Assembly (NCBI RefSeq): GCF_020497125.1
Contig: NC_059075.1
Coordinates: 62,577,321 to 62,641,320 of the forward strand
Length of the DNA: 64,000 nucleotides
Direction: 5' to 3'
DNA from: Mauremys mutica
Lineage: Eukaryota > Chordata > Testudines > Geoemydidae
How positions within the stretch are numbered: position 1 is the stretch's first letter; each line of letters starts with the position of its first letter. Below, piece by piece: positions 1 through 10,741 of this stretch. The notes beneath the pieces were generated by a model. It was not told the DNA's origin, searched no databases, and was given only the letters and a program-made list of their open reading frames with translations. The position numbers were made by a program, and so were the translations under genes.

Positions 1-475
1 TTCTGAAAATGTACCATTGATTCCTATCCTTTGTTCCCTGTCTTTTAACCAGTTCTCAATCCATGAAAGGATCTTCCCTCTAATCCCATAACAACTTAAT
101 TTACATAAGAGCCTTTGGTGAGGGACCTTGTCAAAGGCTTTCTGGAAATCTAAGTACACTATGTCTACTGAATCCACAGTGTCCACATGTTTGTTGATCC
201 CTTCAAAGAACTCTAATAGATTAGTAAGACATGATTTCCCTTTACAGAAACCATGTTGACTTTTGCCCAACAATTTATGTTCTTCTATGTATCTGACAAT
301 TTTATTCTTTACTATTGTTTCAACTAATTTGCCCGGTATGGACATTAGACTTACCAGTCTAATTGCCAGGATCACCTCTAGAGCCCTTTTTAAATATTGG
401 CGTTACATTAGCTATCTTCCAGCCATAGTGTACAGAAGCTGATTTAAAGGACAGGTTACAAACCATAGTTAATAG

Positions 476-2199
476 TTATGCAATTTCACATTTGAGTTCA
501 TTCAGAACTCTTGGGTGAATGCCATCTGGTCCCAGTGACTTGTTACTGTTAAGTTTATCAATTAATTCCAAAACCTCCTCTAATGACACTTCCTCAGATT
601 TGTCACCTACAAAGGATGGCTGAGGTTTGGGAATCTCCCTAACATCCTCAGCTGTGAAGACTGAAGCAAAGAATTCATTTAGTTTCTCTGCAATGACTTT
701 ATTGTCTTTAAGCGCTCCTTTTGTATCTCGATCGTCCAGGGGCCCCACTAGTTGTTTAGCAGGCTTCCTGCTTCTGATGTACTTAAAAAACATTTTGTTA
801 TTACCTTTTGGGTTTTTGGCTAGCTGTTCTTCAAACTCCTTTTTGGCTTTTCTTATTACATTTTTACACTTAATTTGGCAGTGTTTATGCTCCTTTCTAT
901 TTACCTCACTAGGATTTGACTTCCACTTTTTAAAAGATGCCTTTTTATCTCTCACTGCTTCTTTTAGATGGTTGTTAAGCCACAGTGGCTCTTCTTTAGT
1001 TCTTTTACTGTATTTTTTAATTTGGGGTATACATTTAAGTTGGGCCTCTATTATGGTGTCTTTGAAAAGTGTCCAGGCATCTTCCTACTGTATTTTCCAC
1101 TGCATGCATCCGATGAAGTGGGTTTTAGCTCATGAAAGCTTATGCCCAAATAAATCTTAGTCTCTAAGATGCCACAAGTACTCCTCGTTCTTTTTGCTGA
1201 TACAGACTAACATGGCTACCACTCTGAAACTCTAGTCACTGTACCTTTTAATTTCTGTTTAATTAACCTCCTCATTTTTGCATAGTTCCCCTTTCTGAAA
1301 TTAAATGCCACAGTGTTGGGCTGTTGAGGTGTTCTTCCCACCACAGGAATGTTAAATGTTGTTATATTATGGTCACTCTTTCCAAGCGGTCCTGTTGTAG
1401 TTACCTCTTGGACCAGAGCCTGCACTCCACTCAGGACTAAATTGAGAACTGCTTCTCCCCTTGTGGGTTCCTGTACCAGCTGCTCCAAGAAACAGTCATT
1501 TAAAGTATCGAGAAATTTTGTCTCTGCATTTTGTCCTGAGGGGACATGTACCCAGTCAATATGGGGATAATTGGAAATTCCCCACTATTATTGAGTTCTT
1601 TATTTTGATAGCCTCTCTAATCTCCCTTAGCATTTCATCGTCACTATCACTGTCCTGGTCAGGTAGTCGATAATAGATCCCTACTGTTGTATTCTTATTA
1701 GAGTATGGAATTACTATCCATAGAGATTCTATGGAACATGTGGATTCATTTAAGATTTTTACTTCATTTGATTCTACATTTTCTTTTACATATAGTGCCA
1801 CTCTCCCACATGACCTGTTCTGTCCTTCCGATATATTATGTACCCCAGAATGATTGTGTCCCATTGATTGTCCTCACTCCACCAGGTTTCTGTGATGCCT
1901 ATTATATCAATATCCTCCTTTAACATGAGGCACTCTAGTTCACCCATCTTATTATTTAGACTTCTAGCATTTGTGTACAAACACTTTAAAAACTTCTCAC
2001 TGTTTATTTGTCTGCCCTTTTCTGATGTGTCAGATTCTTTTTTATGTGAATGTTTCCCGTCTGGTCTGGCCCATACTTTATCCTCTTCCATCCTCTCCTC
2101 CTGACTAAAACCTAGAGAATCTCTATCAATAGACTCTCTTCTAAGAGAAGTCTCTGTCTGATCCACGTGCTCCTCTGCAGCAGTCGGCTTTCCCCCCAT
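476..2199 (-). pseudogene. CR1 ORF2 (endonuclease plus RT), frameshifted
   Basis: Frames at 2199-1786, 1864-1556, 1488-1216 and 955-476 join to give an APE-type endonuclease followed by the RT N-terminus. Visible pieces are DIDIIGITETWW, VGIYYRLPDQDSDSDDEMLR, a degraded GDFN block (VGNFQLSPY), SDHNITTFNI (the SDH of the endonuclease) and the LGPDGIHPRVL motif before the RT fingers. The frames do not connect without shifts. The insertion at 1086-1230 also interrupts it. Confidence 0.85.
1086..1230 (+). mobile_element. Penelope-like element 3' tail inserted in CR1
   Basis: The segment from TATTTTCCACTGCATGCATC to CCACTCTGAAAC shares the GAAGTG..TAGCTCA.GAAAGCT.ATGC..AAATAAAT core and CCACAAGTACTCCT block with the end of the Penelope-like element at 51530-51624. 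It interrupts the CR1 open region. Flanking duplication is not clear. It is a short 5'-truncated copy without coding sequence. Confidence 0.7.
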
Positions 2200-2358
2200 C
2201 TCTTAGTTTAAAAACTGCTCTGCAACCTTTTTAATGTTTAGTGCCAGCAGTCTGGATCCACTTTGGTTTAGGTGGAACCCATCCTTCCTGTATAGGCTCC
2301 CCCTATCCCAAAAGTTTCCCTAGTTCCTAATAAATCTAAAACCCTCCTCTCTACACCA

Positions 2359-2706
2359 TCATCTCATCCACTCATTGAGACTCTGAAGCTCTGCCTGCCT
2401 ACCTGGCCCTGCGTGTGGAACTGGAAGCAGTTCTGAGAATGCTACCATAGAGGTCCTGGATTTCGGTCTCTTTCCTAGCAGCCTAAATTTGGCCTCCAGG
2501 ATGTCTCTCCTACCCTTCCCTATGTCATTGGTACCTACATATACCATGACCACCGGCTCCTCCCCAGCACTACACATAAGTCTGTCTAGATGCCTCAAGA
2601 GATCCGCAACCTTCACACCAGGCAGGCAAGTCACCATACGGTTCTCCTGGTCATCACATACCCAGCTATCTAAATTTCTAATGATCGACTCTCCCATTAC
2701 TAACAC
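2359..2706 (-). pseudogene. CR1 ORF1 esterase (SGNH-like) remnant
   Basis: The 115-residue frame holds the SGNH hydrolase block III signature (VVMVYVGTNDIGKG). Its start, MLVMGESIIRNLD, corresponds to block I, with Glu where GDS would have Asp. This esterase domain is known from ORF1 of CR1/L3 elements, where it is thought to help particle or membrane interactions. The frame ends at a stop before the catalytic His block is clear, so it is probably a remnant. It sits directly upstream of the endonuclease frame, as expected for CR1. Confidence 0.75.
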
Positions 2707-2830
2707 CTGCCTTTTCCTAATGACTGGAGTTCCCTCCTCTGAACAAGATCAGCAGCTCTTTCTGAAGAGCTAATTATGGTCATGCCTCTCTTAACATCTG
2801 TCTCCTTCAGGGATTTAAATGCAGTCTGTT

Positions 2831-3950
2831 AGAATAAAACAGGCAATAGGATCTTCTTCAGTTTTTCAAAAGTAAAAAAAAAAAGTATGCCAAGTTTCAG
2901 TTCTTAGCACTGAAAGAAATGTCTTCTTTCCATCAGGCCTTTGAGAACTGGAAACCTGACACATATCCTGACCGATCCTGTACTCCTCAAACCACTGACA
3001 TACAGTGAAATTTTGGCTGCACAAGGAAAGCAAATTGAAATAATTTTTGTGCGTCTCAAAACACATTGTCAATTGCTTTTGGGGGACTGCACTGACTGTA
3101 TATGGGACTCAGAAGCTGGGTGATTTTTCCTTGTTAATTACCAGTTTGAATCCTCCTTTCAGCCATTGAAATTCTGTACACAGAAACAGCCCTCATCTGT
3201 TTTTTCCTTCCACAAGCGGGTTTTTCCTCCCATAAGCACATGTAGGGATTCAAAAAATAAACTTGTATCAAGGTTGTCCAGGGCAGCAAACTGTCATCTG
3301 TGACTTTCATTACTAATGCACTCCCTGCTCACAAGCTAAGGCCTTCTCCCATTACGCAGCCACACATTAACACTCAAAGGACACTTAACTGTCTCTCTCC
3401 TTTTTAAAAGGAGAGTCTTATCTGAACAGTGAGACTGGGCAGCCAATAGATCTTTTCTGGTAACTCAACATGGGGTCTCTTTCACACTTTCTAATATTAA
3501 ACCCAGGGCACGATGACACTATCTTTAACAGGGTCATTGTCACACTCTAGTGGCAGACCAGATGCAATTTTGTTTAAATCCCATTTAACAATCATTTATG
3601 TAGCTTTCCTCCTATCATTCTATCAAGTGACTTAGACAGTCCCCAGGCTTCAGTAGAAAGGAGTAGGCAGCAGGATCTAGATAATGAGGAGGACATTCAG
3701 GGTAAATAACAAAGCTGATCTATTTTCCCAGGATCTGTCCAGGAAGTGGGTTGGGATAGGGATGATGAGTGAAATCCTGTCTCCACTGAGGTGAGTGGCA
3801 AAACTCCCACTGGGACTTGGGTTTCACCCAGTGTAGGGAGAAGGGAACGACCTGATTTCTGGTGGGCGCTGGTTGTTTTTTTTAATTCTATACAGTCTCT
3901 ATTTAGAAACATTTATTTTTTAATGCATTTGTGCTCAGAACTCAGGGTGA
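2831..3950. other. Non-coding, no gene recognised
   Basis: This stretch separates the CR1 from a MIR. It contains an A-run at 2872-2883 and no frame with recognisable protein similarity on either strand. It is presumably spectrin intron or flanking DNA. Confidence 0.5.
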
Positions 3951-3954
3951 GCAC

Positions 3955-4195
3955 ACTTGGAAACTGAAATACTTTAAGCACAGTACACTTATATAGTGCT
4001 GCATGAGTTCCAGGCACTGTATAAACATTAACGAATTAATCCTCCCAACACCTCTATGAGGTAGATGGATAAGTATGTTATTCCCTTTACAGATGGGCGA
4101 ACAGAGAGACAGGTGAAGTGACTTTGCCAAGACCACATGATGAATGAATTGGCAGGGCCAGGATCAGAACTCAGGACCTCCTGACTTTCAACCTT
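3955..4195 (+). repeat. MIR-type SINE
   Basis: Core pieces match the general MIR layout: CAGGCACTGTATAAAC, CCTATGAGGTAG-like, TTACAGATGGGCGAACAGAG, GAAGTGACTTTGCCAAG and GGATCAGAACTCAGG. Such CORE-SINEs are ancient amniote repeats. The copy is old and diverged. Confidence 0.75.
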
Positions 4196-6290
4196 GTGAT
4201 CATTCCCTCAGACTAAAGTAAATAAATTCCTAATCAGCAGCTTCTCTTTTTTCCCAGATCATTAAGGACATGATGCACAGTTTGTGACAGTACGGAAGCA
4301 TACTGGAGACCTCACTACACTGGATGCTCGAATAGCTACGGTAGCATAAAAATATCCCCTTCCAACTTCAGCAGAAGACTGTGCCCCATTCTGTGATCCA
4401 TGTGTGTGTTCTCCAGACTTCCGGATTGCAATTCCTGTCTAGAAATGAAGCCATGAACCCTGAAAATGCTCAGGCTGCTGCATTTTGCACCAGTTGATCT
4501 TAAACAGATCATATGACTCCAATACTCTGCCTTCTGTACCATCTTCCCAATAAATACAGAATCCAGTTCTCTCTCCTGATATTCAAAGCTCTCCATGTGA
4601 TTAGCCCAAGTTATCTGAGAGTTTGCTTCTCCCCCCTGGCTATAACTGCTACCTTCCACTAGAACAATGAACCAGTGGGGATAGGTTGTGACTGCAGGAG
4701 ACAGGATTTTCACAGGAACTGGACCTAGACTATGGAATTTACTCGCACAAGAAATAAGAATATTTGCTGTTGGCACACAATGAATAACCACTGTGTTGGC
4801 ACACAGGGCCAGATCTGCTCTAAGGTATACAAGCGTGTCAGTCAGGGAAGGAGGGAGAGCTTCTTTCCCCAGCACAAGAGAGGAGAAGGATTATAATTTA
4901 ATACTCAGGGGGTACTAAGGGGCAGACATATTCCTAAACCAGCTGGTGAACTGCATCCACAACTAGCATTGCCAGTTGCCCATCCAGGCCATCTGCCTCA
5001 TTAACCTGGGATACCCTATATCTTTTGAAAATAGCAGCAGTGTGCAATTTGCCATTCACTCCCTCAGCCCAACCTAGGGACTCCTGCTCTGCCAGGAGTA
5101 TTTGTGGGTCAGAGGATGCATCAAGCCAGCATTCCAGCTACCATACCCACTACTGACCAGGTTAATATTTGGGCTGTTACTTACTGACAAATGGAAGGAT
5201 AGCATTTGGCTATTTAATAGGTCTTGCTAGAATACATTTTAAAAAGAGGATGGGCTTTGAAAAAGTGTCTTCTGACCCTGAATTCAAACACTGCCAAGGA
5301 AGAGGGACCTGCTGAGATACTGAACTGCTTAACCTATTAGTGTTAGGGGAGAGGGACACCCACACAGGCTGTTTGTACAAACGGAATCTTAAAAACTGAT
5401 TTAAAAAACCTCTGTCTGTAATATAAAGAGTCAAGTGCAGGTTGTGGGCAGCAGCTATCCAGCTGGCATTTGCTTTTGGTAACAGTCTGAGCTTGAAATA
5501 TGTCAGCTTAGCGCAGGGCAGCGTTTGGGGTGACTGAACCTCTCTGCTTTTTCTTTCCGTTGTGGGGGAGTGTTTCAAGGGAGGCCGCAACAGGTGCATC
5601 TGCAAACCCAGTGTGTGCAAATGCCCCCGTCAGCTCCCGTGTGTGTGATGTTTGTGCCAGCATGACGGATGCTGGCACATTTTTCAGGCATGCACATTGG
5701 GCTGCCCTTTGGAAATGTGACCTGGAATGTCTTCCCAACAGTGATGTCAGCAGCAACGACAACTCTATTACAAGGCTAAGTCCAGAACAGGAGAAACAAA
5801 TAGAATCAGAATCACTTTACAGAGATGGGCCTAAAGCAGCTGAAGAGCCGCTCTAACTTATGACACTGGCTTAAAGTTCCTAAGTGCCCTTACACCAGTG
5901 GAGGACAGGCATAGCTCTGCTTGGCTTCACCATGCTCTCTCCCTCCCCACATCAGTCCCACCTAGGAATGCCTGTTCCCTCCCTCTATGCCAGAGAGAAG
6001 GGAGCAAGGGGCATAGAAGGCAATGATTTCACCTTTGCCATTTTTACCCTAGTGAAGAGTTCCCCTATGTGCAAAATGGCTGTAAACGGACAAGAGAATC
6101 CAACCCTAGAAACCATGTCATAATCGTGGTGCAATAACAACCACCTTTATTAAAATAATTTCCTCTTCAGATGTTTAGAAACACAGGTGTTGCTATACGT
6201 GGCTAGACCTTTGATCCAGCTAGTCTCTTGCAGTGGCCAGTGCTTGATGTTTCAGAGGGATGGTGATTCCCCATCCTGCCATCAATCATT
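4196..6290. other. Non-coding, no gene recognised
   Basis: Open frames here (for example 4336-4875 minus and 5530-5856 plus) show no domain, no splice-site logic and no similarity to spectrin. Nothing else is supported. The segment ends at the target duplication of the LTR element. Confidence 0.5.
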
Positions 6291-6295
6291 CTTAC
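6291..6295. repeat. Target-site duplication, left copy (CTTAC)
   Basis: CTTAC precedes the 5' LTR and matches 10742-10746 exactly. On the minus strand it reads GTAAG. The sequence to its left (GTAAGAATGATT on minus) gives the likely pre-insertion intron start. Confidence 0.9.
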
Positions 6296-6487
6296 TGTAA
6301 TGAGAGTAGGAATTTTGAAGTAGGAACCAAAGTTACCCATAGTGTTGTACAGGGAATCATTGTATGTAGTGAGCCTTATCAGCATGAGCACATTGCACTT
6401 GGAGCGAGGCAGACAAGCCAGCAGCACCTATAAAGTGTTTACTGTCTTTTCTTATGTTATAATAGCAAGTTGGCAGCAGCTATTACA
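6296..6487 (+). repeat. 5' LTR of Ty3/Gypsy element
   Basis: It starts TGTAATGAGAGTAGGAATTT and ends GCTATTACA. It aligns with the 3' LTR over the start, the GGGAATCATT..AGTGAGCCTTAT block and the CTTATGTTATAAT.GCAAGTTGGCA end. It is 46 bp shorter (the 3' copy's CCCACAACCCAGCAACC region is missing). A 22-bp stretch near 6318-6339 is inverted relative to the 3' LTR. Confidence 0.88.
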
Positions 6488-6500
6488 TGGTGTCAGAAAA
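6488..6500 (+). other. Primer-binding site of Ty3/Gypsy element
   Basis: TGGTGTCAGAAA follows the 5' LTR without a gap. TGG pairs with the CCA end of a tRNA; a tRNA-Leu-like primer is a guess. Confidence 0.6.
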
Positions 6501-6540
6501 CACTGAAAGTAAGAAAAGAGTAGAAGAAAACTGAAAAGAA

Positions 6541-6865
6541 ATGGACCAACTAAAGCCTCCAGGAAAGCATTTGAAGAAAATGGAGAAAGTGGAAGGAAGG
6601 ATTAGAGCTGGACAACATTGCAAGTGGCACTGACAAAAATAATGAATGGCCGCAAACAGCATTATTTATTTCTTTGGTAGGTGAAGAAAACAGAGGAGTA
6701 TTTAATACTTTTCAATTTGATGATGTAGCAGATAAAGAAACAAAAAACAGATCATACAGAATATGTTTAAGGCATACTGTGCACTGCAAAAAAATATGTG
6801 TGGGAGTCACAAATTTTTCACCAGAAGTCAGACGGATGGGAGAGTATAGACCAATATGTAACTGA
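6541..6865 (+). pseudogene. Gag remnant of Ty3/Gypsy element
   Basis: It begins at MDQLKPPGKH, the usual Gag start of this vertebrate Gypsy group, and after a stop resumes with LVGEENRGVFNTFQFDDVA, the conserved capsid segment. A stop follows at about 6863. No CCHC zinc knuckle was found downstream. Confidence 0.65.
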
Positions 6866-7048
6866 TTTAAAACTGGCAATACAATTGTGGAGAACTGTGT
6901 GAGTAACTCATTAAAGACTGCATCATATGTGATGTTGCATCAGACTCAGTTCAAGCTAGGTTGTTGTGGGATAGTAATTTAATCCTTGAATGTGCTGTGG
7001 ACATATGACATGCAGATGAAATGACTGCAAAACAACTGAAAGGCCTGG

Positions 7049-7366
7049 ATGAACTGGAAAAAACACATGCACATATTGCAGCATACGTCCACCTTTACTA
7101 AGCACCCAGACACAGCCATCAACTGGAGGGGCGTCCTGCAACTAATAAAAGCCTGTGATCGAGAGAAGGGAAAAGAGCAATCAGAGAGGCAACTAAAGGT
7201 TGTTCTAAATGCAGCCATAGTCATGCCATTAGGTAGCCTCCTACACACGAGCAAGAATGCTGAAGATTTGGCAAATACAATCATTTTGCTAAAAAGTGCA
7301 ACTGGAAGACAAAAGTACCAGGGCAAAGAGATATTTAACCTCACAGAAGCAGGTGAGCACTTGTAA
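7049..7366 (+). pseudogene. 105-codon open frame of unknown origin inside the element
   Basis: The frame lies between the Gag remnant and the protease, where zinc knuckles would be expected. It has no recognisable retroelement motif; pieces are AINWRGVLQLIKACDREKGK, ERQLKVVLNAAIVMPLGSLL and TSKNAEDLANTIILLKSATG. An upstream piece in another frame (LKGLDELEKTHAHIAAYV) looks like part of the same protein. The charged helical composition is protein-like. It may be a diverged Gag C-terminus or captured sequence. Confidence 0.35.
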
Positions 7367-7419
7367 GATATGTTCCTCAGCATGCTAAGTACTGAGCCTC
7401 CCAAGGATAAGTAGAATGT

Positions 7420-7800
7420 GGATTTGCTTATTATTGATAACAAAACTATGAATTTTAAAATCAATACTGGGGCACAGGCCAAAGTGATGTCTGTAAAGTG
7501 ATACAACATTTTAATGGCCGAACTCCTTCTCAACTCAAGTATTCAGCTGATAATATACTCAGGGGGAAAACTGCAAGTATGTGGTGAATGCAACTTGGAC
7601 TGTGAGTATTGGCATGAGAAAACATTGATGGAATTTCAATTGGTAGAATTTGACTCCAAAGCTATATTGGGCTTACAGGCAGTGACAAATTTAAACTTAG
7701 GGCAGAGAGTCAATATGATAAAGAAGAACCAGAAGGTGAATGGAATACATTTAAAGAATACAAGGATTTATTTGAAGGTGAAGGGTGCTTTCCAGGTAAG
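7420..7800 (+). pseudogene. Protease region of Ty3/Gypsy pol
   Basis: FKINTGAQAKVMS at about 7450-7490 corresponds to the aspartic protease active site, usually D-T-G-A. Here the catalytic Asp is Asn. It is followed by the flap-like region of the frame at 7514-7810 and then a frameshift. Confidence 0.65.
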
Positions 7801-7979
7801 CACACCATAAAGATGAACTCGCAAATACCACCTGCAGTTCATGCACTTTGCAAACTTGCAGTGGCATTAAGGGACAAAATAGAAAAAGAATTGCTCTGCA
7901 TGGAACAGTTGCAAGTAATAAGAAAAGTGCAAGAACCTACAAAATGTCAATTCCATACTAACTATAGACAAACCAGGTT

Positions 7980-8377
7980 GACATAAAATAAAAGTATGCT
8001 TGGATGCAAGAGATATGAATAAAGCGATACAAAGGGAACATTTTCAATTACTTAAAGGAGAACTCACTAGCAAGTTAGCAAAAGCTACAGTTTTCCCTGT
8101 CTTAGATGCCAGTAGTGGATTTTGGCAAATACAGCTGGTTGACAAAATTCTAGACTGTTCACTCAACACACCATTTGGCAGGTACATGTTCACCAGAATT
8201 CCTTTTAGCATCTGTTCAACTCCTGAAGTATTCCAAAGAATGCTCCAACAGACATTTGAAGGTCTGGAAGGTGTTGACTTTTATATAGATGACAAACTGG
8301 TCTGGGGAAATACCAGACAAGAACATGATGAAAGGCTCAAGAGAGTTCTAGACAGGTATCATGAAAGGCACCTATGA
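7980..8377 (+). pseudogene. Reverse transcriptase of Ty3/Gypsy pol
   Basis: RT motifs in order: MDARDMNKAIQREHF, VFPVLDASSGFWQIQL (the LDASSGFWQI catalytic block), LNTPFGRYMFTRIPFSICST and VDFYIDDKLVWG (the Y-x-DD box, both Asp present). The frame ends at a stop (8378) and sequence similarity continues in other frames. Upstream of 8000 the domain is frameshifted. Confidence 0.9.
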
Positions 8378-8589
8378 CTGACTGAACAAGAGCAAACACA
8401 AATGGGCTCTGACAGAGATAAAATATTTGGGAGCATTCCTTGACCACAGAAGGTTATTTATCTTGGGAAATTTATCCTGCATCTGTCAACAGTAGCAATT
8501 CCTTTAAGACAACTGTTGGGAAAAGATGTCAAGTTCACCCATATGCCAATACATGAGGTGGCATAGGAGCATTTGAAAGAATTGTTTAC

Positions 8590-9194
8590 AAGGGCACCCG
8601 TACTGAAGTACTTTCATGTCAAAGAGCAGTTGCTGTGCCAGAGGATGCGAGTTCTACTGGATTAAGGGCTATTGCTGCAAAAGGTGGCTCCTGTTGTTTA
8701 TTGCTTCTAAAGCTCTGACAACTACCCAACAGAATTATGCCCAAATAGAAAAGGAAATGTTGGCAGTAGTATCTGGCTGCACTTGATTTCGTCAGCTCAT
8801 CTATGGGAAAAAAGTAGCCATGGAAAGAGACCACCCAGCTCCTATGGCCATTTTCAGAGAACCTTTGCGCAGTACTCCACCAAAGATTCAAAGACGGTTG
8901 CTAACACTCCAGAAATATCAACTGAAATTTGGATACAGACCAGGGAAAGTGTTAGCAATTGCTGATGCTTTATCCAGAGTGTCCAGATTGCACAGTGAAG
9001 GAGTAAGTTCAGAGGAAGCTGATATTGCAATACATCTCATGTTGTCTTACTTGCACATTTCAGAACAGAAATTGAAGGAATTTCAGACAGCTACTGCAAA
9101 TGATGTCCTGCAAACCTTAAAACAAACAATTTCCCAAGGATGGACAGACCAGAGAATGGAAGTACCAGAGGACAATTGTGCTTATTGGTCATAG
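8590..9194 (+). pseudogene. RNase H and connection of Ty3/Gypsy pol
   Basis: Pieces in shifting frames: PVLKYFHVKEQ, QQNYAQIEKEMLAVVSGC, a degraded DHRPL block (ERDHPAPMAIFREP), then the frame 8820-9194 with QRRLLTLQKYQLKFGYRPGK and AIADALSR. ADALSR is the usual end of this domain. Stops at several places. Confidence 0.85.
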
Positions 9195-9199
9195 AGAGA

Positions 9200-9790
9200 G
9201 GAACTAAGTATGCAAGATGGACTTGTCTTTAGAAGAGATAGAATCATAGTACTAGAATATCTCAGAAAGGAGATCTCATCTTGTATTCATAAGAGTCATA
9301 TAGGAGCAGAGCTATGTAAAAAGAGAGCTTTTGATGCTGTCTATTGGCCAGACACATGTAGTCAAATTGAGGACACGGTATAGTCTTGAAACACGTTAAA
9401 CCTTCAGAAACAAAGATCAAAAGGAGCTAGTGTTACCACATGAGGTCCCAACAGACCATGACAGAAACTTGGCATGAACCTGTTTAAATGTCAAGGTACA
9501 GATTATCTTATTCTGGTTGATTATTATTCAAAATACTTGGAAGTCTGCTTGTTTCAGGACACCACAAGGGTGTCTGTCATCAGACACTGCAAGTCTATAA
9601 TTGCAAAGTATGACATACCTTGGTGAGCTCACTAGTGACAATGGACCACAATTTGGCTCTAGAAACTTTAAAACTTTTACAAAGCAATGGGACTTTATTC
9701 ACAAAACATCACGTCTGTTATTCCTACAATTGAATGGAATGGCTGAGAGAGCAGTTCAAACTGTGAATCAGATTCTTAAAAAAATCTAGT
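9200..9790 (+). pseudogene. Integrase of Ty3/Gypsy pol
   Basis: The HHCC-like N-terminus (CIHKSHIGAELCKKRAFDAV, YWPD) and the DD35E core pieces DNGPQFGSRNFKTF and NGMAERAVQTVNQILKK are visible in several frames. Both an Asp and the Glu-containing helix can be seen. The region after 9790 holds a decayed C-terminal part. Confidence 0.85.
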
Positions 9791-10491
9791 CTGGGTAACA
9801 CACATCCCTATCTTATTGGATAGGTGTTATTGGAATACTCCTATAGGAGATTGAAGATCACCTGCTTGACTCCGTATGAGAAGATGTTTAAAGACCAGAT
9901 TGCCAACTTCATCAAAGTTGTTGCAACCCAACCTGATGCAAGGAGATATACAAACTAGCCTAAAATTGAGACAAGCAAAGCAGAAATATTTCTTTGACAA
10001 ATGTGCAAAGCTGTTATCACAAGAAAATGGAGACACTGTTTGTATTCGTCAAAAAGAAGCATGGAAACATGCAAAGGCGGTTGACCAACACGCTGCTCCC
10101 AGATCTTGTCTTATTGAGACAGAAGAAAGGGATGTCTATAGAAGATACAGAAAGAATTTGATGAACCCTAAAAGAACTGTGCAGGAGGGGAATGAATATA
10201 GGGGACAAACAGAAACTGTATCAACATTCAACTCAAATACAAGCAACACAAGCTCAGTCTACTGAATCTACTGAGACTCAAGTGGTCAGTTCGAATACAG
10301 AAAAGAAGTGGGACACTGATAATCCTGATACTACCTCAAGGCAGAATTATAAGAAAATCTATTAGATACATTGGATACATAGACTAATTGTTCTAGACTC
10401 TTAAGGATTCAGATTAGCGTTATGGATGCTAAATTAAGTAGACACGTTAAGTAAAAATGTTGAAATGTAGTTAAATTGTATGCATTTTTAC

Positions 10492-10503
10492 AAAGGGTGG
10501 AAA
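10492..10503 (+). other. Polypurine tract
   Basis: AAAGGGTGGAAA lies directly before the 3' LTR, the expected place of the plus-strand primer. Confidence 0.75.
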
Positions 10504-10741
10504 TTTAATGATAGTAGGAATTTTATGGGTAATTTTGGTTCCTACTCTAGTATTGTATGGAGGGAATCATTATGCAGTGAGCCTTATCGGCAGATGCACT
10601 TTGCTTGCACTTGGAGTCCTGCCCACAACCCAGCAACCTATCTGGACAGTTCTCAGCAATGAGTTAAGTGTTTACAGTTACATAAAAAGTCTTGAGTATC
10701 TTTCCTTATGTTATAATGGCAAGTTGGCAATGGCTATTACA
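10504..10741 (+). repeat. 3' LTR of Ty3/Gypsy element
   Basis: It starts TTTAATGATAGTAGGAATTT (first bases mutated from TGTAAT) and ends GGCTATTACA. It contains the inverted arms AGTAGGAA and TTCCTACT around an 18-bp loop. Its end is the intronic base +6 of the spectrin donor. Confidence 0.88.

Larger units (their letters stand above)
1..2830 (-). mobile_element. CR1 LINE, 5' two thirds, decayed
   Basis: A minus-strand CR1-type non-LTR retrotransposon runs off the left edge. Reading from its 5' end: ORF1 esterase (about 2710-2359), the ORF2 apurinic endonuclease (about 2090-1240, with LYTNARSLNNKMGELECLM and ITETWW), the spacer and N-terminal RT (955-476, NKSLGPDGIHPRVLNELK), then the RT core at 470-1 (YLDFQKAFDKVPHQRLL-type motif). 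Several frameshifts and stops break ORF2, so it is not active. CR1 copies are normally 5'-truncated; this one keeps ORF1. A Penelope-type tail is inserted at 1086-1230. Confidence 0.9.
6296..10741 (+). mobile_element. Ty3/Gypsy LTR retrotransposon, full structure, decayed
   Basis: The element spans 4446 bp and has two LTRs (6296-6487, 10504-10741), TGTAAT...ATTACA ends, a primer-binding site starting TGG directly after the 5' LTR, a polypurine tract directly before the 3' LTR, and a 5-bp duplication CTTAC on both sides (6291-6295, 10742-10746). Gag, protease, RT, RNase H and integrase follow in Ty3/Gypsy order on the plus strand. Multiple stops and frameshifts, and a protease active-site change, show it is dead. 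The LTRs are visibly diverged, so the insertion is old. It lies antisense in the spectrin gene, abutting the donor of exon 10747-10932. Confidence 0.92.

Noticed and set aside
627..1160. 177-codon plus-strand frame
   Set aside because: Antisense shadow of the CR1 RT region; it also runs into the Penelope tail.
5508..5856. Overlapping frames on both strands, considered as exons
   Set aside because: No splice consensus at sensible places, no spectrin pattern, no domain.
1..6290. Search for the next spectrin exons and PH domain
   Set aside because: No minus-strand frame with spectrin or PH character was found; the gene end is presumably outside the window.
6979..7533. 184-codon minus-strand frame in the Gypsy element
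   Set aside because: Antisense to the Gag-protease region; the plus strand gives the retroelement reading.
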